Below, one piece after another: positions 1-4,614 of a DNA stretch of 5,068 nt. Positions within the stretch are counted from its first letter, which is position 1; every line of letters starts with the position of its first letter. The position numbers were made by a program, and so were the translations under genes. The stretch is from Pontiellaceae bacterium (GTDB taxonomy: Bacteria > Verrucomicrobiota > Kiritimatiellia > Kiritimatiellales > Tichowtungiaceae), in the NCBI GenBank assembly GCA_025457785.1, contig JALOTS010000191.1, positions 1-5,068 on the forward strand, written 5' to 3'. The notes below the pieces were generated by a model. It was not told where the DNA came from. It made no database searches and was given only the letters and a program-made list of their open reading frames with translations.

Positions 1-478
1 GAAGGTTCTCGCACATTTCGAGAAGGACTTCTTCTTTCGTCGTCGCTTTAAGCGACGGAATCATCAACTCCGGCGAGGAAAAACGCTCGATGCCGTGTTT
101 TACCGGATCTCCCCAGCGGCGACGCGGTGAATTGCGGGTCAACGGGACATCCGGAGCATAAAGAATGCGGGTGCAATTGGGGCAGCGGTTCAATTCATCG
201 CCGCCGTTAATGCTGTTGACCGTCGTTTTGGTCAGTGCATAACCGCATCCGGAACAGTTCGGTCCGGTGATTGGAACAATGGCCTCGATGTTTTTTTGCA
301 GGAGGCGGTTGAAATGGGTTTTGAGATCCATCGGCAGCTCACCGGCGAGCGCAGCAATGTTTTTATCGAGCTGCTGCAATTGAGGTGCGGAGCGGGAGGC
401 CTGCTGCTGTGCGCGGGCGACGATGAGATCCTGCAACTGAATCAGAAGTTTGATTGTATGTGTCTCTTTGCGAACCAT
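1..478 (-). CDS. CT398-type zinc ribbon protein fused to a PTS EIIA (PtsN-like) domain, C-terminus cut by window edge
   Basis: Only the first 159 codons are inside the window, and the frame is open to the left edge. Residues about 8-66 are predicted to be helical and partly coiled coil (rich in Gln, Leu, Ala). A zinc ribbon follows, with C75-x2-C78 and C99-x2-C102; the stretch GDELNRCPNCTRILY is the signature of the ribbon that ends CT398/HP0958-type proteins (zf-RING_7 family). After a basic linker (PRRRW, about 118-122), residues about 132-159 (SSPELMIPSLKATTKEEVLL) resemble the first strand and helix of a type-2 PTS EIIA domain such as PtsN; the phosphorylated histidine would lie beyond the edge. 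EIIA-Ntr proteins relay phosphate for regulation rather than sugar uptake, so a regulatory cytoplasmic protein is inferred. It starts 14 bases after thrH stops and shares its strand, so it is probably in that operon. The ribbon call is strong; the EIIA call rests on about 28 residues. Confidence 0.7.
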   Translation of the reverse strand, partial: MVRKETHTIKLLIQLQDLIVARAQQQASRSAPQLQQLDKNIAALAGELPMDLKTHFNRLLQKNIEAIVPITGPNCSGCGYALTKTTVNSINGGDELNRCPNCTRILYAPDVPLTRNSPRRRWGDPVKHGIERFSSPELMIPSLKATTKEEVLLEMCENL

Positions 479-485
479 AACGATT

Positions 486-490
486 CTCCT
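486..490 (-). promoter_or_regulatory. Ribosome-binding site of the zinc ribbon/EIIA gene
   Basis: AGGAG on the minus strand, 7 bases before the ATG at 478. It lies in the 14-base gap after the thrH stop codon and fixes the start of the downstream gene. Confidence 0.75.
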
Positions 491-492
491 TT

Positions 493-1101
493 TTAAAAAT
501 TTTCCTGAGCTTTTACAAAGGCACTATACAGTTCTTCATAGGTCGTCGTCACAGGAAATTGCGGAAATTCTTCGATTACATTTTTCGGCGGGCAGAACAG
601 AATCCCCGCATCGGCTTCCGAAAGCATGGCCGTATCGTTATAGGAATCTCCGGCGGCGACCACTTTGAAGCGCAACTGGTGCAGTGCCCGGACAGCGTCG
701 CGTTTCTGTTCCGGCATGCGCAGGCAATAATTGACGACGCGGCCCTCTCCATCGATTTCAAGACCATGGCAAAACAGCGTCGGAAAGCCGAGCTGTCGCA
801 TCAGCGGCAAGGCGAACTCATAGAAAGTGTCGGAGAGAATCAGCACCTGAAACCGTTCACGCAGCCGATTGAGAAAGTCATGCGCACCGGGCAGCGGCCC
901 CATGCCGGCAATCACCTGCTGAATATCGGACAGTTTTAAAGCGTGTTGTTCCAAAATGCGCAAGCGTTGACGCATCAACAGATTATAATCGGGAACATCC
1001 CGTGTCGTGGCACGCAATTCCTCAATGCCGGTACGCTTTGCGACATTAATCCAAATCTCCGGAACCAGCACCCCTTCCAAATCCAAACAGGCCATTTGCA
1101 T
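493..1101 (-). CDS. thrH: ThrH: bifunctional phosphoserine phosphatase / homoserine phosphotransferase (HAD superfamily)
   Basis: A cytoplasmic HAD-family enzyme of 202 residues. The Pseudomonas ThrH family dephosphorylates phosphoserine and can pass the phosphate to homoserine, linking serine and threonine synthesis. Counting from the ATG at 1101, motif I is D7-L-E9-G (nucleophile D7; E9 replaces the second Asp of usual HAD phosphatases, as in ThrH), motif II is S90-D-T, motif III is K133, and motif IV is G-D152-S-Y-N-D156. Strings such as ACLDLEGVLVPEIW, LSDTFYEF, LMRQLGFPTLFCH and NVIEEFPQFP are near-exact family signatures. The frame can be extended to a GTG at 1116, but that GTG belongs to the GTGGAG ribosome-binding site of the ATG, and the ATG start gives the family's N-terminus and length (about 205). 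It is first in a leftward operon with the zinc ribbon/EIIA gene. No truncation or missing catalytic residue is seen. Confidence 0.95.
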   Translation of the reverse strand: MQMACLDLEGVLVPEIWINVAKRTGIEELRATTRDVPDYNLLMRQRLRILEQHALKLSDIQQVIAGMGPLPGAHDFLNRLRERFQVLILSDTFYEFALPLMRQLGFPTLFCHGLEIDGEGRVVNYCLRMPEQKRDAVRALHQLRFKVVAAGDSYNDTAMLSEADAGILFCPPKNVIEEFPQFPVTTTYEELYSAFVKAQENF

Positions 1102-1110
1102 AACTTTTTT

Positions 1111-1114
1111 CTCC
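1111..1114 (-). promoter_or_regulatory. Ribosome-binding site deciding the thrH start
   Basis: GGAG lies 9 bases before the ATG at 1101. It overlaps the upstream in-frame GTG (1116-1114), so that codon is better read as part of the Shine-Dalgarno sequence than as a start. Confidence 0.65.
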
Positions 1115-1148
1115 ACTTCAAAGCCGCGTCATTTTAAATTCCCATTTA

Positions 1149-1157
1149 TTTATAGCA
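1149..1157 (-). promoter_or_regulatory. Possible extended -10 promoter of the thrH operon
   Basis: On the minus strand the sequence reads TGC-TATAAA, matching the extended -10 pattern (TGn-TATAAT) with one mismatch. It sits in the most AT-rich stretch of the thrH/helicase intergenic region. Transcription would start near 1142 and leave a leader of about 40 bases. No good -35 hexamer is seen 17 bases upstream, which an extended -10 can tolerate. Inference from sequence only. Confidence 0.35.
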
Positions 1158-1197
1158 AAATAATTACGAAACCTTTTTAATGCACCCCCTTGTTACA

Positions 1198-1242
1198 GAT
1201 CGACCGGCTCCGGACGCATTTCTGCGATCCGCCCCGGTCATC
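1198..1242 (+). promoter_or_regulatory. Long interrupted hairpin in the helicase mRNA leader
   Basis: An inverted repeat of 17 possible base pairs: GAT 1198-1200 with ATC 1240-1242 (C1201 bulged), GACCGG 1202-1207 with CCGGTC 1234-1239, CGGA 1211-1214 with TCCG 1228-1231, and CGCA 1215-1218 with TGCG 1223-1226 (A1227 bulged), closed by a TTTC loop. It ends 7 bases before the likely ribosome-binding GGAA and 20 before the ATG. No T-run follows on either strand, so it is not an intrinsic terminator. A role in controlling translation or stability of the helicase mRNA is inferred, provided transcription starts upstream of 1198. Confidence 0.5.
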
Positions 1243-1249
1243 AGAAATT

Positions 1250-1253
1250 GGAA
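1250..1253 (+). promoter_or_regulatory. Probable ribosome-binding site of the helicase gene
   Basis: GGAA lies 9 bases before the ATG at 1263 and is the only purine-rich match nearby. It overlaps an in-frame TTG at 1248, which has no Shine-Dalgarno sequence of its own, so the ATG is preferred as the start. Confidence 0.45.
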
Positions 1254-1262
1254 ATACAGTTC

Positions 1263-2804
1263 ATGCCTTCACTGATTCAAAAAATTGCAGCCCTGTTTAA
1301 AAAGCGGGAAACAGATCACCCGTCGCAGGCCGGCAACACCGCCCGTCCGGTTACACAGGCAAGGGAAAAACCCTCTGCAAAACAGCAGCCCGCCGCAAAA
1401 GCTCCGCACAGAAAAAACGCCCGTCGCGACGAACACAGGCATCAAAACACGGCGATTGTTCCGGAGTCCGGGAAAAAACCGCCTTCCGCAAAACCAAAAA
1501 CAGAATGGAATCCGGCCTCATTTCAGGTTGAACCCAGGGAAGGGAAAACCCGCTTCCAGGATATAAATCTGCCGGTTGATATCTTCCACGCCATCGCCGA
1601 TCTCAACTTTCAATACTGCACCCCGATCCAGGCTCAAATCCTTCCGCTTACCCTCGCCGGAAAAGACATGGCCGGAAAAGCACAGACCGGCACCGGCAAA
1701 ACCGCCGCCTTTCTGCTCGGCATTCTCACCCGCTTCATGAAAAGCCGGCAGGAAGCGCCGGCGCCCGGAACTCCGAGAGCGCTGATTCTGGCCCCGACAC
1801 GCGAACTCGCCATGCAGATCCGCGACGACGCTCAAAAACTCAGCAAGTACACCCCTTTCCGCACCATCGCCATCTACGGCGGCATCGACTACGACAAACA
1901 GCGCCGCATGCTCGACGAGCCCGTTGATATCATCGTCGCCACACCCGGACGGCTGATTGATTTCACCAACCAGGGCGCCATCAACCTGCGCGAAGTCGAA
2001 GTTCTCGTCATCGACGAAGCCGACCGCATGCTCGACATGGGCTTTATTCCCGATGTCCGGAAAATTATCTATAAAACCCCGCCCAAAGAAAAACGGCAGA
2101 CCCTGCTTTTCAGCGCCACCCTCGACGACGAAGTCATGCGCCTTGCCGCCGCCTGGATGGTTGACCCGGGTCGAATTGAAATTGAACCCGATCACAACGC
2201 CACCGAACTCATCGACCAGCAGGTTTATCTCGTTACCGACGACCAGAAATTCGCCCTCCTCTACAACATCATCAAAAAAGAGGTTGGCGACGGCTCCGCC
2301 CTCATCTTCACCAACCGCCGGGATCAGACCGAACGCCTCGCGGATGCCCTCTACCGCCACGGAATCGATTGCGAGATTCTCTCCGGTGCCGTCGCCCAAA
2401 ACAAACGACAGCGCATTCTGGCCGACTTTAAAGACGGACGCTGCAAACTGGTTGTCGCCACCGATGTCGCGGGACGGGGGATTCATGTGGACGACATCAC
2501 CCACGTCATCAACTTCAACATCCCGTCGCAGCCCGATGACTATGTTCACCGCATCGGACGCACCGGACGCGCCGGGAAAAAGGGAATTTCCGTCACCTTT
2601 GCCTGCGAAAAAGAATCCTTTGAACTTCCGGCGATTGAAGAGTTGCTGGGTAAACACCTCTCCTGCATTCAGCCGGAAGAAGCCATGCTCAAGCTGCCCC
2701 CTCCGGTACGCAAACCGCCGCACCGCGAAAACCGCCCGCCGCAAGGCGGGAACGGACGGCGCCCGCCGCCCCGCCGCCCCTCCGGCCCGCACCGAAAAAA
2801 ATAA
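1263..2804 (+). CDS. rhlB: RhlB-type DEAD-box ATP-dependent RNA helicase
   Basis: A 513-residue DEAD-box helicase that unwinds RNA duplexes with ATP; RhlB relatives act in mRNA decay, often with RNase E, though that partnership is not shown here. Counting from the ATG at 1263: Q motif F98 to Q123 (TPIQ), motif I AQTGTGKT 140-147, Ia PTREL 178-182, GG 206-207, Ib TPGR 227-230, II DEAD 251-254, III SAT 284-286, IV LIFTNRR about 347-353, V ATDVAGRGIH about 399-408, VI HRIGRTGR 429-436. All are intact. The core closely follows Pseudomonas RhlB (FxVEPxEGKTRFxD, QYCTPIQAQ, LPAIEELLGK). Residues 1-80 are a low-complexity basic extension starting with an amphipathic-looking helix (PSLIQKIAALFKK); residues about 478-513 are Pro/Arg-rich. 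Both are likely disordered RNA- or partner-binding tails. Codon use is strongly C-ending. A TTG at 1248 would add five residues but lacks a ribosome-binding site. RhlE-type assignment is less likely. The gene is transcribed away from thrH and followed by terminators. Confidence 0.92.
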   Translation: MPSLIQKIAALFKKRETDHPSQAGNTARPVTQAREKPSAKQQPAAKAPHRKNARRDEHRHQNTAIVPESGKKPPSAKPKTEWNPASFQVEPREGKTRFQDINLPVDIFHAIADLNFQYCTPIQAQILPLTLAGKDMAGKAQTGTGKTAAFLLGILTRFMKSRQEAPAPGTPRALILAPTRELAMQIRDDAQKLSKYTPFRTIAIYGGIDYDKQRRMLDEPVDIIVATPGRLIDFTNQGAINLREVEVLVIDEADRMLDMGFIPDVRKIIYKTPPKEKRQTLLFSATLDDEVMRLAAAWMVDPGRIEIEPDHNATELIDQQVYLVTDDQKFALLYNIIKKEVGDGSALIFTNRRDQTERLADALYRHGIDCEILSGAVAQNKRQRILADFKDGRCKLVVATDVAGRGIHVDDITHVINFNIPSQPDDYVHRIGRTGRAGKKGISVTFACEKESFELPAIEELLGKHLSCIQPEEAMLKLPPPVRKPPHRENRPPQGGNGRRPPPRRPSGPHRKK

Positions 2805-2893
2805 ACGGCCCGGCAACGGAATACGGCCTCGGGCGGCACCTGTCAGGGAAGAAAAAAAACGTGAATAAGGAAAAAACAGAAGAACATATAATT

Positions 2894-2928
2894 GGCGCCC
2901 GGCTGTCCCGCGCAGCGGCGCCTCTTTT
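2894..2928 (+). terminator. Upstream hairpin of a tandem terminator
   Basis: GGCGCC 2894-2899 pairs with 2917-2922, and GCTG 2902-2905 pairs with CAGC 2913-2916, with two bulged bases and a 7-base loop. A short T-rich stretch (TCTTTT, 2923-2928) follows. As a terminator it is weaker than the next hairpin; the two together probably end the helicase transcript. Confidence 0.5.
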
Positions 2929-2931
2929 CCT

Positions 2932-2963
2932 GGCCGGCTCAGATCAGTTGCCGGCCCTTTTTT
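2932..2963 (+). terminator. Intrinsic (Rho-independent) terminator after the helicase gene
   Basis: A perfect 7-bp GC-only stem, GGCCGGC 2932-2938 with GCCGGCC 2950-2956, and an 11-base loop, followed by one C and then six T (2958-2963). It lies 128 bases after the helicase stop and about 50 before the next gene. It separates the helicase unit from the EEP gene, which would then need its own promoter; no convincing one is visible in 2964-3012. Confidence 0.8.
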
Positions 2964-3012
2964 CCTTTCCTTTTCGTTCCGATACCGCGACTGCCGGAGA
3001 AAAGAGTCTCTC

Positions 3013-3900
3013 TTGACCTCTTATATTTCAGTCGCAACCTATAACACCGGGCTTATAAGAGCCCGGTTATTGGGGATAACTCTTTTCGAGTTCGCCCCGC
3101 ATGTGGAGCTTCGGGCCGCCCGTATTCCTCAAACAATCATTGACTCCCTGGCGGATATCGTCTGTTTGCAGGAAGTGTTTTCCAGAAGGCATTTACAACG
3201 GATAGTCAATGAGTTGTCGGCAACACATCCTTATTGGTCTGCGCCGCGCAGTTGGCGTCCGAAACTGTTCGGCTCAGGACTTGCGATCTTTTCCAGATAT
3301 CCCGTTATTCAATCCGCCTTCCATTGGTTTCGGGATCAACTTCCCGAGGAGGCGATATTCGCACCAAGAGCATATCTTGCCGCCACAATTGAGACTGCAG
3401 GCATCGGACGGATTGAGATCGTCAACTGCCATACAACAGCAGGCGGACCCAGGCATCATCCTGAATCAGAAACAGCGGATCACTGCCGGGCGAATCAGCT
3501 CGATGAAGTGATGGACTACATAAAACAGCGGGATTCCTCAGTAATGCATTCACTGATCGCCGGCGACTTGAACTGCGGGCCGGAAGCATCGCCCGAAAAT
3601 TTTAACAAATTGCTTTCGGGAGGGTTCGCGGATTTGTTTGCCGCCGCCCGTGGCAGCACCGCATTACCCGTGACCTGGGATCCGCAGAATTCACTAAACG
3701 TGTCCAGTCCGCACAAGACCTCTCCGCCGCAGCGAATCGATCATGTGCTTTCATATTCGCGGTCGGACCTGCTTGCAGTTGAAGGCAGGCTTTTTGGCAT
3801 CGAACCTTGTGTAGAACTCGGGGACCGGCGCCCGGTAACGCCTTCCGATCACTATGGCGTGGTGGTTGGCATCAAAATTAACCATGCCGAATCAATTTGA
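3013..3900 (+). CDS. Endonuclease/exonuclease/phosphatase family protein, neutral-sphingomyelinase-like
   Basis: A 295-residue metal-dependent phosphodiesterase of the EEP (DNase I-like) superfamily. All core positions are present: N11 (TYNTG), E54 (CLQEVF), H140 (NCHTTAGG), D185 and N187 (AGDLNCGP), D243-H244 (RIDHVL), and the final D279-H280 (PSDHYGV). GSGLAIFSRYPV (87-98) and TWDPQNSLN (221-229) point to the neutral sphingomyelinase branch rather than the ExoIII DNA-repair branch. The substrate is unproven: a phospholipid head group, nucleic acid or another phosphodiester is possible. The start is TTG at 3013, because the first strand (SYISVATYN) follows at once and no ATG precedes the catalytic core; GGAG at 2996-2999 is a distant (13-base) ribosome-binding candidate. 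No signal peptide or membrane helix is seen, so it appears cytoplasmic. The gene has less C-ending codon bias than the helicase gene and is followed after 33 bases by a membrane-protein gene, probably in the same transcript. Confidence 0.82.
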   Translation: MTSYISVATYNTGLIRARLLGITLFEFAPHVELRAARIPQTIIDSLADIVCLQEVFSRRHLQRIVNELSATHPYWSAPRSWRPKLFGSGLAIFSRYPVIQSAFHWFRDQLPEEAIFAPRAYLAATIETAGIGRIEIVNCHTTAGGPRHHPESETADHCRANQLDEVMDYIKQRDSSVMHSLIAGDLNCGPEASPENFNKLLSGGFADLFAAARGSTALPVTWDPQNSLNVSSPHKTSPPQRIDHVLSYSRSDLLAVEGRLFGIEPCVELGDRRPVTPSDHYGVVVGIKINHAESI

Positions 3901-3923
3901 GAACATTCACATGACATCAGAAA

Positions 3924-3928
3924 GGGAG
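3924..3928 (+). promoter_or_regulatory. Ribosome-binding site of the three-helix membrane protein
   Basis: GGGAG lies 5 bases before the ATG at 3934 and is the best Shine-Dalgarno match on the right half of the window. It fixes this start. Confidence 0.7.
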
Positions 3929-3933
3929 AAAAA

Positions 3934-4389
3934 ATGAGTATTGAGGGACTTGATAAACAAAAACTTTTTAACGGTTATTTAAACACGCTTACAAAAGCAT
4001 GGGAAATCTATATGAAAATTGTCGATCTCTCGATTGCTTTATCCGGCGCCACGGCCCTTGTTTTCATCAACTCCATAAAACAAACGGATTGGAATATGTT
4101 AGCAAATAAGGGACTTATTATTTACGTGTTCCTTTTTTCCGGGCTGTCCTTGTTTAGCGGTATCCTGTGGAGACTCGCGAGTCAGTACTTTATGGAATAT
4201 GAAACGATAGGATCACCTCAAATTGCTAAACTTTATTTTGAGATAACAGGAGTTGATCCTGTGACTACAGTGTCACGTAAGACAAAAGGACGCCTGTTTT
4301 ACGGCTTCTGTTTCAAATTTTTTCCCCTGCCGACGGGTCTGTTTCTGCTCGTATCGTGGGGATTCATATTTAAAGTTTTATTTGGATAA
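3934..4389 (+). CDS. Hypothetical protein with three membrane helices
   Basis: A 151-residue protein that I do not recognise. Three hydrophobic segments are visible: about 29-48 (IVDLSIALSGATALVFINSI), 60-82 (LIIYVFLFSGLSLFSGIL core) and 125-149 (FPLPTGLFLLVSWGF core). There is no signal peptide. The N-terminus (about 1-28) is polar and probably helical. Between helices 2 and 3 lies a soluble loop of about 40 residues containing a basic patch, SRKTKGR (114-120), which by the positive-inside rule suggests that loop faces the cytoplasm. The start is fixed by GGGAG 5 bases upstream. It follows the EEP phosphodiesterase gene by 33 bases and probably shares its transcript, so it may anchor or partner that enzyme; this is inference from position only. 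The DNA is visibly more AT-rich than the helicase and thrH genes, consistent with acquired DNA. Confidence 0.8.
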   Translation: MSIEGLDKQKLFNGYLNTLTKAWEIYMKIVDLSIALSGATALVFINSIKQTDWNMLANKGLIIYVFLFSGLSLFSGILWRLASQYFMEYETIGSPQIAKLYFEITGVDPVTTVSRKTKGRLFYGFCFKFFPLPTGLFLLVSWGFIFKVLFG

Positions 4390-4390
4390 C

Positions 4391-4437
4391 AATGCCTGAC
4401 CAATTACTGTACCGGATTACAGGGGCGGGTCAGCATT
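4391..4437 (+). other. Strong imperfect hairpin directly after the membrane-protein stop codon
   Basis: AATG 4391-4394 pairs with CATT 4434-4437, CTGACC 4396-4401 with GGTCAG 4428-4433, and CTGTA 4407-4411 with TACAG 4418-4422. There is one bulged C, a symmetrical 5x5 internal loop and a 6-base loop, giving 15 bp in all. It begins two bases after the stop. No T-run follows, so it is not a standard intrinsic terminator. It could stabilise the 3' end of the transcript or be a small palindromic repeat. A weaker repeat, CCGGTT 4441-4446 with AACCGG 4466-4471, comes next. Confidence 0.5.
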
Positions 4438-4537
4438 CGTCCGGTTCGTCGGTAACATACAAAAAAACCGGGATAAAGACCGCTGGACTTTCATATGTTT
4501 GAGGTTCAGAGTTTTGACCGCCAACAGGAGAATCATT

Positions 4538-4569
4538 TTAACCGCGAAAGAGCGCAAAGAGAAACGCAA
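4538..4569 (+). repeat. Copy of a purine-rich dispersed-repeat-like intergenic element
   Basis: The string AACCGCGAAAGAGCGCAAAG and the bases after it are built from GCGAAAGA, GCGCAAAGA and GAAACGCAA units about 9-10 bases apart. From memory, similar AACCGCGAAGAACGCAAAGA-type strings recur between genes in several PVC and related genomes. Only one copy is in this window, so dispersal cannot be shown here. It lies in the 225-base gap between the membrane-protein and PIN genes; the rest of that gap holds two inverted repeats and AT-rich sequence (GATAAC repeated near 4575 and 4597) but no gene that I can see. Confidence 0.4.
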
Positions 4570-4614
4570 TAACCGATAACAAATAACTGATGTACTGATA
4601 ACCGCGTAACCGCC

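Noticed and set aside
296..496. Plus-strand 66-codon frame over the zinc ribbon gene
   Set aside because: It is a shadow; the minus-strand frame has a ribosome-binding site, a conserved zinc ribbon and operon spacing.
559..939. Plus-strand open frame of 126 codons opposite thrH
   Set aside because: It lies entirely within thrH on the other strand, has no ribosome-binding site or motif, and thrH is unmistakable.
1518..2816. Long minus-strand open frame of 432 codons opposite the helicase gene
   Set aside because: It is a shadow of the strongly C-ending codon use of the helicase gene. Its translation is rich in Gly, Val, Phe and Asp with no recognisable motif, and the plus-strand frame is an intact helicase.
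1957..2868. Plus-strand open frame of 303 codons overlapping the helicase gene out of frame
   Set aside because: The translation is a Pro/Ser/Thr/Arg-rich low-complexity product typical of a +1 reading of GC-rich coding DNA, and it matches no family.
2861..3016. 51-codon frame starting with GTG whose TGA overlaps the TTG start of the EEP gene
   Set aside because: The overlap suggests translational coupling, but the frame runs through both terminator hairpins and its product has no recognisable feature. The terminator explains this sequence better.
3911..3937. 8-codon mini-ORF (MTSEREKK) whose TGA overlaps the ATG of the membrane-protein gene
   Set aside because: It has no ribosome-binding site of its own, and its codons include the Shine-Dalgarno sequence of the next gene. 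Chance is the simplest explanation, although a coupling leader cannot be excluded.
4385..4460. Possible integron attC site: GGATAAC followed by an imperfect palindrome
   Set aside because: The left core does not fit RYYYAAC and no matching GTTRRRY core is found at the other end. No integrase or cassette series is visible.
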